Below, piece by piece: positions 52,404 to 61,359 of a stretch of 64,000 bases of DNA. The notes under the pieces are model-generated. The model saw only the letters and a list, made by a program, of their open reading frames with translations, was not told the DNA's origin and ran no database searches. The translations under genes were made by a program, and so were the position numbers. This DNA is from JAWLCA01 sp041687395 (lineage in GTDB: Bacteria > Pseudomonadota > Alphaproteobacteria > Rhodobacterales > Rhodobacteraceae), in NCBI GenBank assembly GCA_041687395.1, contig JAWLCA010000008.1:75804-139803 (forward strand). Direction: 5' to 3'. The first letter of the stretch is position 1; every line of letters begins with the position of its first letter.

Positions 52404-52478
52404 TGTGCACGCGTGCACGAAACCCCAAGTCCCTGAAATAAAAAGATTTCGCTTTTTCTGTTAACTTGCACGTAATCC
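52404..52478 (+). repeat. 75-bp palindrome-headed element, copy B
   Basis: The head is TGTGCACGCGTGCAC. Near the 3' end, GTTAACTTGCACGTAATCC shows TGCAC, matching this copy's arm rather than the GGAC arm of copies A and C. Middle matches include AAGTCCCTGAAA and GATTTCG. It lies six bases beyond the transglycosylase stop, convergent with the gene at 52526. Confidence 0.85.
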
Positions 52479-52525
52479 TTTCCGGCGCGTGTTGCCCCGC
52501 GCCGGAAAGGGCCTGAACGCGGCCC

Positions 52526-53485
52526 TCAGCCCCGTGCGCGACGTCCGCCGCGGCGGCCCGAGGTGGTCGAGCTGGCGGCGGCGGCGGCCTCGGCGAAGGG
52601 CGCACCGGCCTGCACCGCCTCGTGGATGCGGGCGAAACGGATCCATTCGCCGCCGTTCGGGTCGTGGTTCATCAGGAAGTTTGCGGCCTTTATCGCCTCC
52701 ATCTCGGCCAGCCGGACCGGGTTCATGATGGCCGACGTCATGCCCGCGCCGATCGCCATGGGCAGGAAGGCCGCGTTGATGCCGTGCCGGTTCGGCAGCC
52801 CGAACGAGATGTTCGAGGCGCCGCAGGTCGTGTTCACGCCCAGTTCGGTCCGCAGTCGGTGCACGAGCGCAAAGACCTGCCGCCCGGCGGTGGCCATCGC
52901 GCCCACCGGCATCACCAGCGGATCGACGACGATGTCATGGGCCGGGATGCCGAAATCGGCGGCGCGTTTGACGATCTTCTTTGCCACGGCGAAGCGCACA
53001 TCGGGGTCTTCGGAGATCCCGGTGTCGTCGTTCGAGATCGCCACCACGGGGACGTTGTATTTCTTCACCAGCGGCAGAATCGCCTCCAGCCGTTCCTCTT
53101 CCCCGGTGACGGAGTTCAGAAGCGGCCGTCCCTCGGCCATCTCCAGCCCGGCCTCGAGCGCGCCGGGAACCGACGAGTCGATGCAGAGCGGCACATCTAC
53201 CAGCCCCTGCACCAGTTCGATCACGCGCCGCATCAGTGGGGGTTCGGTCTCGTTCGGGTTGGGGTTGGAGTTGTAGACAACGCCCGCATTCACATCGAGG
53301 ACCATCGCCCCGCAGGCGACCTGTTCCAGCGCGTCCTTCTCGACGGTGGAGAAATCGCCCGCCTCCAGTTCCGCCGCCAGCTTCTTGCGCCCAGTGGGGT
53401 TGATCCGTTCCCCGATCACGCAGAACGGCTCGTCAAAGCCGATGACGACGGTCTTGGATTTCGATTCGAGAACGGTGCGGGTCAT
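52526..53485 (-). CDS. Methyltetrahydrofolate:corrinoid methyltransferase (pterin-binding)
   Basis: A 319-residue protein with the pterin-binding TIM-barrel fold shared by the MetH folate domain, AcsE and dihydropteroate synthase. FCVIGERINPTGRKKLAAEL is the N-terminal signature, then VLDVNAGVVY, LCIDSSVPGALEAGLEMAEG, PLLNSVTGEE and LVMPVGAMATAG. It would move the methyl of 5-methyltetrahydrofolate to a corrinoid protein. The last 20 residues are a Gly/Arg tail. Next to it are a MetF-like gene and a small gene of the Virulence_fact family. The other parts of a split methionine synthase (homocysteine methyltransferase, B12 protein) are not in the window. Confidence 0.88.
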   Translation of the reverse strand: MTRTVLESKSKTVVIGFDEPFCVIGERINPTGRKKLAAELEAGDFSTVEKDALEQVACGAMVLDVNAGVVYNSNPNPNETEPPLMRRVIELVQGLVDVPLCIDSSVPGALEAGLEMAEGRPLLNSVTGEEERLEAILPLVKKYNVPVVAISNDDTGISEDPDVRFAVAKKIVKRAADFGIPAHDIVVDPLVMPVGAMATAGRQVFALVHRLRTELGVNTTCGASNISFGLPNRHGINAAFLPMAIGAGMTSAIMNPVRLAEMEAIKAANFLMNHDPNGGEWIRFARIHEAVQAGAPFAEAAAAASSTTSGRRGGRRARG

Positions 53486-53500
53486 GGATGGTCCTTCAGG

Positions 53501-54412
53501 TCAGGCGGTGGCGGCGGGCCGGGCGCCGCCGTGTTCGGTGGCCCAGGTGGCGCTGGCGGCGATGCCGCCCAGCGGGAAGATGTGCACGGATTCGATCCCG
53601 AAATCGGGGTGGCGGGCCTTGTGCGCGGCAAGGTCGCTCAGGATTTCCGTCGGCTCGAACGGCAAGAGCAGCTTGGTCACGTCGCGGGCGCGGCGTTGCA
53701 GCACGCGCAAGGACGGGCCGACGCCGCAAGCGATGGCGAATTTCAGCAGCGTCTGAAGTTTGGCGGGGCCAGCCACGCCGATGTGGATCGGCAGGCGGAT
53801 CCCCTCGGCCGCGAGGCGGTCGGCCCAGGCGATCACCGGCGCGGCCTCGAAACAGAACTGGGTGGCGATGGCCATCTGCGCGTCGGTGCGCTCGGCGAAA
53901 GCCTGCTTCCAGCGCAGCGCCTCCATCACCATGGCGTCGCCGCCATCGGGGTCGATGTCGCGGTTGCCCTCGGGGTGGCCGGCGATGTGCAGGCGGTCGA
54001 AGCCGTCGAACAGGCCCGACTCCAGAAGCTGCATCGAGGAATGATAGTCGCCCACCGGCTGCGCCACGCCGCCCGCGAGGATCAGGCCCTGCTTCACGTC
54101 GGCCTCGGCCCGGTAGCGGGCGATCCAGTCGGCCAGCGTGGCGCGGTCGGCGATGATGCGCGCGGGGAAGTGCGGCATCGGCTCGAAGCCTTCCGCCCGC
54201 AGGCGGGCGGCGGTGGCGACCATGTCCTCGATCGGCGTGCCGTCGATATGGGCGATGTAGACGCGGGTGCCGGCAGGCAGAAGGGGGCGGAAATCGGTGA
54301 TCTTTTCGGCCGTGCGCGGCATCACCTCGATGGAGTAGCCCGACAGGAAGTCCGTCAGCCCCGCGGCCTCGGGCGTGGCTGCGGGCGTGCGGCGGAAGTT
54401 GAGCAGTGCCAT
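53501..54412 (-). CDS. Methylenetetrahydrofolate reductase family protein
   Basis: A 303-residue MetF-type barrel (IEVMPRTAEKITDFRPLLP, VYIAHIDGTPIEDMVATA, RLHIAGHPEGNRDID, QFCFEAAPVIAWADRLAAEGI, IHIGVAGPAKLQTLLKFA). The sequence is divergent from standard MetF and belongs to the group found beside folate methyltransferase genes. It would feed methyl-THF to the enzyme of the adjacent gene. The start at 54412 follows AAGGAGG. The two genes are 15 bases apart and in the same operon. Confidence 0.85.
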   Translation of the reverse strand: MALLNFRRTPAATPEAAGLTDFLSGYSIEVMPRTAEKITDFRPLLPAGTRVYIAHIDGTPIEDMVATAARLRAEGFEPMPHFPARIIADRATLADWIARYRAEADVKQGLILAGGVAQPVGDYHSSMQLLESGLFDGFDRLHIAGHPEGNRDIDPDGGDAMVMEALRWKQAFAERTDAQMAIATQFCFEAAPVIAWADRLAAEGIRLPIHIGVAGPAKLQTLLKFAIACGVGPSLRVLQRRARDVTKLLLPFEPTEILSDLAAHKARHPDFGIESVHIFPLGGIAASATWATEHGGARPAATA

Positions 54413-54438
54413 CAAAGCCTCCTTCAGGCGTCGGGGGA

Positions 54439-54735
54439 TCACGCGCGGCCCGATGCGTCGATCAGCGCCTTGAGCCGAGGCCCGTCGTATTCCGCCTCCA
54501 GTCGTGCGGCTTCGGCCGTTGCGACCTCTGCCGCATCGCCAGCGACCTCGTAGGGGTCGCCCTTGCGCCATTCGGCCAGATACGAGTCGGTGTCGCGCGC
54601 GCCGGCCTTCATCGCGGCGCGGTCGATGGCCTGTTCGAAGCGTTCGGACAACTGCACCTTGGCGCCGCGCCGGCCGGGGCCGACGATGACCTGCGCGGGG
54701 ATATCGCGCCAGTAGACGATGGTGACCTGCGCCAT
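54439..54735 (-). CDS. Virulence_fact-domain small protein
   Basis: A 98-residue protein (begins MAQVTIVYWRDIPAQVIVG) with GRRGAKVQLSERFEQAIDRA and DSYLAEWRKGDP, matching the small domain named Virulence_fact (PF13769 as I recall), which commonly accompanies MetF-like genes. The name is historical; a role in folate/B12 metabolism is suggested by context. It is the first gene of the three-gene minus-strand operon. Confidence 0.75.
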   Translation of the reverse strand: MAQVTIVYWRDIPAQVIVGPGRRGAKVQLSERFEQAIDRAAMKAGARDTDSYLAEWRKGDPYEVAGDAAEVATAEAARLEAEYDGPRLKALIDASGRA

Positions 54736-54962
54736 TTTCCGACCCTTCCCGCTTGCCGCCTGGGCGCGGCCCCGCCTGCGGTGACCGCTTTCCGTGGGGT
54801 CGGATTTAGCGTCTTGTGCGCCCCGGCGCCACCGGCCGGGACGGAAAAGATTTCATGATCAAGATGAACCGGGGCGGTTCTGTCACGAAGGCGTTGCACG
54901 GCGCGCTTGCGCTAACGCCGCGGCGCCACTAACTTCGCCTTAACCAGAGTTGGAGGGCGATA

Positions 54963-56075
54963 ATGACGCCCGAGCGTCCCATGGGTGCGGGCGCGTTCCC
55001 GAAAGCGGTCGAGCGTCCCGCATCCCCGAAGCCCGATCCGGCAGAGCTTTACGCCGCGCTGGATCTGGGAACGAACAGTTGTCGCATGCTGATTGCCCAG
55101 CCCAGGGGCACGCAGTTTGTTGTCGTCGACAGCTTTTCGAAGACCGTGCAGTTGGGCTCGGGGCTGGAAGCCTCTGGCCGGTTGTCGCGTGGGTCGATGG
55201 CGCGGACGGTGCAGGCGCTGCGGATCTGCCAGCGGAAGCTGGATCAGCACCGGGTGCGGCGGATGCGGCTGGTGGCGACCGAAGCCTGCCGGCGGGCGCG
55301 CAACGCCCGCGATTTCATCCACGAGGTGCGGCGCGATACCGGCCTGCAGCTGGAAATCATCCAGCCCGAGGAAGAGGCGCGTCTGGCGGTGGTATCCTGC
55401 GCGCCGCTGGTCAGCACCCGGACCGAGCAACTGCTGGTCGTCGATATCGGCGGCGGGTCCACGGAACTGGTGTGGATCGACCTGTCGTCGGTGCAGCCGC
55501 ACGACCGGCCGCGCGCGATCATGCGCCTGCATGCCGGCTTCCACCCGGCCGACAGCCCGTTTCCGGCCGCAAAGGTTGTGGACTGGATCAGCGTGCCGCT
55601 GGGCGTGGCGACGCTGAAGGATCAGTTCCAGGATGTCGAGAACGACGCCGCGCGGTTTGCGCTGATGAGCTGGTTCTTCGAGGAGAACCTTGCGGATTTC
55701 TCGCCCTACGCGCATGAGCAGCCGCGGCAGGGGTTCCAGATCATCGGGACCAGCGGCACGGTGACGACGGTGGCGGCCTCGTTCCTGGGGCTGAAACGCT
55801 ACGATCGGAACAAGGTGGACGGACTAAGCATGACCAGCGACCAGATCGACCGGGTGATACGCGAATACCTGCAGCTTGGCCCCGAGGGGCGGCGCACGGA
55901 CCCGCGCATCGGCCGCGACCGGCACACGCTGATCATGTCGGGCGCGGCGATCCTGCAGGCGCTGATGCGGGTCTGGCCGACCGACCGGCTGTCGGTCGCC
56001 GACCGCGGCCTGCGCGAGGGGCTGCTCTATGCCCAGATGAGCGCCGATGGCGTGCTGGACGACGGGGCGATCTGA
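54963..56075 (+). CDS. Ppx/GppA phosphatase family protein
   Basis: A 370-residue ASKHA phosphatase that hydrolyses polyphosphate or the (p)ppGpp precursor pppGpp. YAALDLGTNSCRMLIA is the first phosphate loop, VATEACRRARNARDFI, IQPEEEARLA, VVDIGGGSTELVWID and GTSGTVTTVAA are the other core motifs. An extra N-terminus of about 28 residues precedes the fold. It is shorter than Ppx of E. coli, lacking the C-terminal HD-like half, and resembles GppA of Alphaproteobacteria. Its stop overlaps rlmE (TGATG). Confidence 0.88.
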   Translation: MTPERPMGAGAFPKAVERPASPKPDPAELYAALDLGTNSCRMLIAQPRGTQFVVVDSFSKTVQLGSGLEASGRLSRGSMARTVQALRICQRKLDQHRVRRMRLVATEACRRARNARDFIHEVRRDTGLQLEIIQPEEEARLAVVSCAPLVSTRTEQLLVVDIGGGSTELVWIDLSSVQPHDRPRAIMRLHAGFHPADSPFPAAKVVDWISVPLGVATLKDQFQDVENDAARFALMSWFFEENLADFSPYAHEQPRQGFQIIGTSGTVTTVAASFLGLKRYDRNKVDGLSMTSDQIDRVIREYLQLGPEGRRTDPRIGRDRHTLIMSGAAILQALMRVWPTDRLSVADRGLREGLLYAQMSADGVLDDGAI

Positions 56076-56797
56076 TGGCGAAGCCGGGCAACACCTCGGG
56101 CCGGGGGCAGCGCGACCTGCGGGTGCGGGTGAAAACGGCCAAGGGGCGGCGGCTGTCGTCCACCCTGTGGCTGGAGCGGCAGCTGAACGATCCCTACGTG
56201 CAGCGCGCGAAGCGCGAGGGCTATCGCGGCCGCGCGGCGTTCAAGATCATCGATCTGGACGACAAGTACGGGTTCCTGAAGCCCGGCGTGCGGGTCGTCG
56301 ATCTGGGCTGCGCGCCGGGCGGCTGGTTGCAGGTGGCAGTGGCGCGGGTCAACGCGCTGGGCGACCGCAAGGGCAAGCCGGCAGGCCGGGTGCTGGGCGT
56401 CGATCTGCAGGTGGTGGAGCCGGTGCCGGGGGCGGAGATCCATCAACTGGATTTCCTTGCCGAAGGGGCGGACGAGCAGGTCAAGGACTGGCTGGGCGGC
56501 AAGGCGGATGTGGTGATGTCGGACATGGCGGCAGCCAGTTCAGGGCACAAGCAGACCGACCACCTGCGCATCGTCGCCCTGTGTGAGGCCGCGGCCGACT
56601 TTGCCTTTGACGTGCTGGGAGAGGGCGGCACGTTTGTCGCAAAAGTGCTGGCCGGGGGCGCGGAAACCGGGCTTCAGGCGGCGCTGAAGCAGAATTTCGA
56701 AAAGGTCGCGAATGTGAAGCCAGCGGCCAGCCGGGCCGACAGTTCCGAGAAATTCGTCGTCGCGACCGGCTTTCGCGGCCGCCGTGCCAACCCATGA
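56075..56797 (+). CDS. rlmE: 23S rRNA 2'-O-methyltransferase RlmE (FtsJ)
   Basis: A 240-residue methyltransferase of U2552 in the ribosomal A loop. The K-D-K-E catalytic set is visible: Lys in GRAAFKIIDLDD, Asp in VMSDMAAASSG, Lys in FVAKVLAGG, and Glu in SSEKFVVATGF. The SAM loop is VVDLGCAPGGWLQVAV. An N-terminal basic stretch contacts rRNA. The start overlaps the ppx/gppA stop; trmO follows with a four-base overlap. Confidence 0.95.
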   Translation: MAKPGNTSGRGQRDLRVRVKTAKGRRLSSTLWLERQLNDPYVQRAKREGYRGRAAFKIIDLDDKYGFLKPGVRVVDLGCAPGGWLQVAVARVNALGDRKGKPAGRVLGVDLQVVEPVPGAEIHQLDFLAEGADEQVKDWLGGKADVVMSDMAAASSGHKQTDHLRIVALCEAAADFAFDVLGEGGTFVAKVLAGGAETGLQAALKQNFEKVANVKPAASRADSSEKFVVATGFRGRRANP

Positions 56798-57291
56798 CCG
56801 AGGGGCGAGGGGACCGCTTTGCCGCCCGCCCCGGCGAGGTGCATCTGCCCCTTGACCCTGCGGCGCGGGGCGATGCCACGGTCACCTTCATCGGCCGGAT
56901 TCGCACGCCGTGGTCGGAGCAGGATTGCCCGAAGAACCTGCGACAGGCGCGCGAGCGGGGGATGCCGCCGGCGCGGGTCGAACTCGACCCGGCCTATCGC
57001 GCCGGGCTGGAGGGGATCGAGGCCGGTGCGCCGCTGGTGCTGCTGTACTGGATGGCAGGGGCGCCGCGGGATCTGATCCGGCAAGCGCCGAAGCATCGTG
57101 ACAGTCCGGCGGGCGTCTTCGCCCTGCGTTCTCCGGCGCGGCCCAACCCGGTGGCGATGGCGGTGGTGCGGTGCCTGTCGGTCGATCCCGACACGGGCGT
57201 GGTGATGGTGGATGCCGCCGATTGCTGGGACGGCACGCCGCTGATCGATATCAAGCCCTGGCTCGATACCGTGGACCTGCCCCCGAAATGA
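56794..57291 (+). CDS. trmO: tRNA (N6-threonylcarbamoyladenosine) methyltransferase TrmO
   Basis: A 165-residue SAM-dependent enzyme of the TsaA/YaeB family that N-methylates t6A37 of tRNA(Thr). Motifs: TVTFIGRIRTPW, APLVLLYWMAGAPRD, GVFALRSPARPNPVAMAVVR and DCWDGTPLIDIKPW. The start (ATG 56794) overlaps rlmE. An intrinsic terminator follows. Confidence 0.9.
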   Translation: MTEGRGDRFAARPGEVHLPLDPAARGDATVTFIGRIRTPWSEQDCPKNLRQARERGMPPARVELDPAYRAGLEGIEAGAPLVLLYWMAGAPRDLIRQAPKHRDSPAGVFALRSPARPNPVAMAVVRCLSVDPDTGVVMVDAADCWDGTPLIDIKPWLDTVDLPPK

Positions 57292-57294
57292 AAA

Positions 57295-57315
57295 GGCGCG
57301 CCGAAACGGCGCGCC
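57295..57315. terminator. Bidirectional terminator between trmO and DUF882 gene
   Basis: GGCGCGCCG-AAA-CGGCGCGCC is a perfect 9-bp stem placed between two convergent genes, preceded by AAAA in the forward strand. It is followed by few Ts, so forward termination may be partial. Confidence 0.65.
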
Positions 57316-57343
57316 AAGGTCTGACAGGTTGCGGGAGGCTGGT

Positions 57344-57913
57344 TCAGGCGCCCCAGCTGCGCACCGGGCCGCAATCCATATGCACGAAGTTCGACCGCGA
57401 ATAGCGCCCGACACCGCCGGCATTGCAGGCGGCGGCCGCGCGCGCCATCTGCGACACGCTGCGCGATTTCAGCCGCAGATCCGCTGCCTGGGCCGTCATG
57501 TGCAGCGAATTGCGGGCAACACCGCTGGAGCGGGCGCGCAGCATCGCGTTGGTCTGTGGCGACCGGTAGCCCGACAGCAGCATGTAGGGTTCGTTCGTAT
57601 CCATCATGCGGTGCGCCGCCGTCATGATGTCGACCGCGCGCAGATCGTAGTCGCGCTTTGCGCCCGACCGCCAGTCGCGCATGAAATGCGTGATCTCTGC
57701 CACGGCTTCAGGGATATACTTGCCGTCGATCCAGTAGATCGTATCGAGGCTTTCGCCGGTGCGACCCGAGTAGAACCGGATGCGCCTGAAGTCACCGGCC
57801 CCGCGCAGCAGCCCGAAGGCATTGGCGAAGGTTGGGGCTGCGGTCACGGCCGTCGCCGCAAAAAAGCCCAGAAGAGCGCGCCGGGTGACGCCCGAAGAGT
57901 TGCTATCCGTCAT
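57344..57913 (-). CDS. DUF882 (YcbK-like) peptidoglycan hydrolase, Tat-exported
   Basis: A 189-residue protein with a Tat signal (VTRRALLGFFAATAVTAAP) and a DUF882 domain related to M15 peptidases, a probable murein endopeptidase. Zinc ligands are His in SLHMTAQAADLRL (with Asp) and His in FVHMDCGPV; DYDLRAVDIMTAAHRM and YMLLSGYRSPQTNAML are the other signatures. It is divergent from the L,D-transpeptidase gene, so the two probably act on the same cross-links. Confidence 0.88.
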   Translation of the reverse strand: MTDSNSSGVTRRALLGFFAATAVTAAPTFANAFGLLRGAGDFRRIRFYSGRTGESLDTIYWIDGKYIPEAVAEITHFMRDWRSGAKRDYDLRAVDIMTAAHRMMDTNEPYMLLSGYRSPQTNAMLRARSSGVARNSLHMTAQAADLRLKSRSVSQMARAAAACNAGGVGRYSRSNFVHMDCGPVRSWGA

Positions 57914-58187
57914 GAGTCTGTGCCTGTCCGTCGTTACCTGCTCTGCGTTGGCCGCAGTTTTGCCGTCCGTACTGGACCCGGAAACTTCATGCCACAAAAG
58001 TGATTCTTTCCCAAGCCTTCGTTACGGTGCGGTTCCATCGCATGGCGCGGATCGGCAAGATCTCGCTGAAACCGGTTCCGCCGGCCGTGATTTACCCCTG
58101 TTTGGGCCGATCTGCCGAATTTGTGTGAATCCGTGACCCAAAGGTCACAGAAGAAGTGGGAAAGCAGAGGAAACAGCGGGATTGTGA

Positions 58188-59927
58188 GTGGACCAGCAAG
58201 ACTTGGCCCCGCAAGTTGGGCGCACTGTCAGGGTGACAGGTAATGTGCGCGATCGGGATGGGTGGATGACTCTGATTGTAGGTGATGTGGTTGTCGGAGC
58301 GGTGACGAAACGGCGTGGGCGTCGCGCAGCTGTGCAGGGTGCGCTGCTGGCGGTCGTGATCTCGACGGTGCTGTCGCTATCGGGCGGCGCCGTGCTTCGG
58401 GCCGATCCGGTCTATTCCGGCATGGCCTATCGTCAGGCAGTGGCTGAGCACGCCGCCGAGAATGACGCCCTTTCCGCCTTCTATCGCCAGCGCGACTACG
58501 CGCCGCTCTGGGTCGGGACCGACGGGGCAGAGCGGCGGCAGGCCCTGCTGTCGGTGCTGGAGCGCGCTGCGGATCACGGGCTGCCGGTCACGCGCCACGA
58601 TGCCGGCGCGCTGGCCGAGGCGCTTCGGTCGGTGCGCAGCAACCGCGATCTGGGACGGGTGGAGGCGATGCTGAGCCGCGCCTTTCTGGCCTACGCACGC
58701 GACGTCGAAACCGGTGTACTGGTTCCGTCGCAGGTCGATTCGGGCATCGTGCGCGAGGTGGCGCGGCGCGACCCGGAGCGCCTGTTGTCAGATTTCGCGG
58801 CCGCCGATCCCGGCGCTTTCCTGCGTGACCTGGCCCCCCGCAGCCCGGAATATGCCACGCTGATGCGCGAGAAGCTGCGTCTGGAAGAGGTGATCGCCGC
58901 CGGTGGCTGGGGGCCGACGGTGCGGGGCGGTGCGCTGCGTCCGGGCGACAACGGGCCGGGCGTCGTGGTGCTGCGCAACCGGCTGATCGCGATGGGCTAC
59001 CTGTCCCCCAGTGCGGTGCGCGACTACGACGCGGCGATGTCGCAGGCGGTGCAGCAGGCGCAGATCGACCACGGCTTGACCGCGGACGGCGTCGCCGGCG
59101 AGGGCACCCTGGCCGAGATCAACCGCGCCCCCGAGGAGCGGCTGAAATCGGTGATCGTCGCGATGGAGCGCGAGCGCTGGATGAACAAGGATCGCGGCCA
59201 GCGCCACATCTGGGTGAACCTTACGGATTTCAGCACAAAGATCATCGACGACGGCAAGGTCACGTTCGAAACCCGCGCGGTCATCGGCGCCTCCGACCCG
59301 GCCAAGCGCACGCCGGAGTTTTCGGACCTGATGACCTATATGGAGGTGAATCCCGACTGGACGGTGCCGCGCGGCATCATCGGGCGCGACTACCTTCCCC
59401 GGTTGCAGCGCAACCCCGGCGCGCTGGGGCATCTGCAGGTGCTGGACAGCCGCGGCCGGGTGATCCCGCGCAGCCGGATCGACTTCACTGCCTATTCGGC
59501 GCGCAGCTTCCCGTTCACGCTGCGGCAGGCGCCGGGGCCGTCGAATGCGCTGGGCACGGTGAAATTCATGTTCCCCAACCCCTACGCGATCTATCTGCAC
59601 GATACCCCCGACCGGCACCTGTTCGCCCGCGAAAGCCGCGCCTATTCCAACGGTTGCGTGAGGCTGAACGACCCCCACGATTTCGCCTACAGGCTGCTGG
59701 AGCGGCAGGAGGCCGATCCGGCGGGGGTGTTCCAGGCGACGCTGCGTTCCGGGCGGCAGACGCGGCTGAACCTTGAGACGCCGGTGCCGATTCATCTGGT
59801 CTACCGCACCGCGTTCTCGTCGCCGAAGGGCAAGATGAACTATCGCCGCGACGTCTATGGCCGGGACGCCCGGATTTTCGACGCCCTGTCCCGCGCCGGG
59901 GTGGTTTTGCCCGACCAACGCAGCTAG
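58188..59927 (+). CDS. L,D-transpeptidase (YcbB/LdtD-like)
   Basis: A large YkuD-domain enzyme (579 residues from the longest start). After a signal anchor (ALLAVVISTVLSLSGGAVL) come a helical domain, a peptidoglycan-binding domain (LRPGDNGPGVVVLRNRLIAMGYL) and the catalytic YkuD domain with HDTPDRHLFARESRAYSNG and the nucleophile Cys in NGCVRLNDP. It makes 3-3 cross-links in peptidoglycan. The start is unclear: GTG 58188, ATG 58266 and GTG 58302 are all in frame, and the last gives the neatest signal peptide. Confidence 0.9.
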   Translation: MDQQDLAPQVGRTVRVTGNVRDRDGWMTLIVGDVVVGAVTKRRGRRAAVQGALLAVVISTVLSLSGGAVLRADPVYSGMAYRQAVAEHAAENDALSAFYRQRDYAPLWVGTDGAERRQALLSVLERAADHGLPVTRHDAGALAEALRSVRSNRDLGRVEAMLSRAFLAYARDVETGVLVPSQVDSGIVREVARRDPERLLSDFAAADPGAFLRDLAPRSPEYATLMREKLRLEEVIAAGGWGPTVRGGALRPGDNGPGVVVLRNRLIAMGYLSPSAVRDYDAAMSQAVQQAQIDHGLTADGVAGEGTLAEINRAPEERLKSVIVAMERERWMNKDRGQRHIWVNLTDFSTKIIDDGKVTFETRAVIGASDPAKRTPEFSDLMTYMEVNPDWTVPRGIIGRDYLPRLQRNPGALGHLQVLDSRGRVIPRSRIDFTAYSARSFPFTLRQAPGPSNALGTVKFMFPNPYAIYLHDTPDRHLFARESRAYSNGCVRLNDPHDFAYRLLERQEADPAGVFQATLRSGRQTRLNLETPVPIHLVYRTAFSSPKGKMNYRRDVYGRDARIFDALSRAGVVLPDQRS

Positions 59928-59970
59928 AACCCGATCCGGGCGGCAGAGCGCCGCCCGACGGGGGCGCGCC

Positions 59971-61062
59971 ATGAGCCATTCCATCACCGAGATCGCCGCC
60001 GCATTGGGTGCACGGGCCGAGGGCGAGACCGCCCTGCGCATCACCCATGCCGCCGAACCGGCAAGCGCCACACCCGACGCGCTGGCACTGGCGATGGACC
60101 CGAAATATGCCGAGGGGCTGAAGGCGGGGCAGGCGCGGGCGGCGATCCTGTGGGATGGCGCCGACTGGCAGGCGCTGGGGTTGAAGGCCGCGATCTACGT
60201 GCCGCGCCCGCGCTATGCCATGTCGGGCCTGACGCGCTTTCTCGATCCCGGCCCACAGATCGCGCCGGGCACCCACCCCAGCGCAATCGTTGATCCGGCG
60301 GCCCAGATCGGGGCCGGGGCCGCCATCGGCCCGCTGGTGGTGATCGGTGCCGGCGTGCGGATCGGCGCAAACGCCCGCATCGCCAGCCATGTCAGCATCG
60401 CCGAGGGCGCGCGGATCGGCGACGACGCCCTGATCCTTCAGGGCGTGCGGATCGGCGCGCGGGTGCAGATCGGCGACCGCTTCATCGCCCAGCCCGGTGC
60501 AGTCGTCGGCTCGGACGGGTTCTCGTTTGTCACGCCCGAGAAATCGGGGGTGGAGCAGGTGCGCGAGTCCCTGGGCGCGCGCGTGGCGATCCTCGCGCAG
60601 AGCTGGACCCGGATTCACAGCCTTGGCGCGGTCACCATCGGCGACGATGTGGAGATCGGCGCGAACACAACGATCGACCGCGGCACTATCCGCGACACCA
60701 CCATCGGATCGGGCACCAAGCTCGATAACCTGGTTCACATCGGTCACAACGTGCAGGTGGGTCGCGACTGCCTGCTGTGCGGTCAGACGGGAATCGCGGG
60801 CTCCGCGCGGATCGGCGACCGGGTGGTCATGGCGGGCCAATGCGGCGTGAACGACAACATCTTTGTCGGCGACGATGTGGTGGCGGGCGGATCGACCAAG
60901 ATCTTCACAAACGCTCCCTCGGGCCGCGTGCTTCTGGGCTCGCCGGCGGTGAAGATGGAAACTCAGATCGAGATCAACAAGGGCCTGCGCCGCCTGCCGC
61001 GCCTGTTTCAGCAGGTCGCGGAGTTGCAGAAAGCGGTTTTCAACCGCAGCGGCAACGACTAA
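59971..61062 (+). CDS. lpxD: UDP-3-O-acylglucosamine N-acyltransferase
   Basis: A 363-residue left-handed beta-helix acyltransferase of lipid A synthesis. The hexapeptide repeats run from about residue 100 (IGAGAAIGPLVVIGAGVRIG). The catalytic His is in NLVHIGHNVQVG, and GGSTKIFTNAPSG is near the C-terminus. Its N-terminal uridine-binding domain is normal (ITEIAAALGARAEGE). Usual neighbours fabZ and lpxA are absent; instead a dedicated ACP and a ketoacyl synthase follow 27 bases later. Confidence 0.93.
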   Translation: MSHSITEIAAALGARAEGETALRITHAAEPASATPDALALAMDPKYAEGLKAGQARAAILWDGADWQALGLKAAIYVPRPRYAMSGLTRFLDPGPQIAPGTHPSAIVDPAAQIGAGAAIGPLVVIGAGVRIGANARIASHVSIAEGARIGDDALILQGVRIGARVQIGDRFIAQPGAVVGSDGFSFVTPEKSGVEQVRESLGARVAILAQSWTRIHSLGAVTIGDDVEIGANTTIDRGTIRDTTIGSGTKLDNLVHIGHNVQVGRDCLLCGQTGIAGSARIGDRVVMAGQCGVNDNIFVGDDVVAGGSTKIFTNAPSGRVLLGSPAVKMETQIEINKGLRRLPRLFQQVAELQKAVFNRSGND

Positions 61063-61089
61063 ATCAGCCCCGGCAAAGGAGAGTCACCG

Positions 61090-61359
61090 ATGGCTGACGC
61101 CGTGAAGGACCGTGTGATCGCAATCATTGCCGAACAGGCGGTTCTCGACGTGGCCGACGTGCGCATGGACGCCACATTGGAAGAGCTGGGAATCGACAGC
61201 CTGGGCCTGGTGGAAAGCATCTTCGCGATCGAGGAAGCCTTCGACATCTCGGTTCCGTTCAATGCAAACGAGCCGCACCACAGCGAGTTCGACATCTCGT
61301 CGGTCGCGGCCATCGTCGCGGCGGTCGAGAAGCTGGTGGCGGAACAGAAGGCCGGATGA
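61090..61359 (+). CDS. Dedicated acyl carrier protein
   Basis: An 89-residue ACP with the 4'-phosphopantetheine serine at residue 37 (LGIDSLGLVES). It is more hydrophobic and less acidic than AcpP and has an extra FNANEPHHSEFD loop after helix II, which suggests a specialised carrier similar in role to AcpXL or NodF. It starts after AGGAGAGT and overlaps the KAS gene by four bases. Confidence 0.88.
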   Translation: MADAVKDRVIAIIAEQAVLDVADVRMDATLEELGIDSLGLVESIFAIEEAFDISVPFNANEPHHSEFDISSVAAIVAAVEKLVAEQKAG

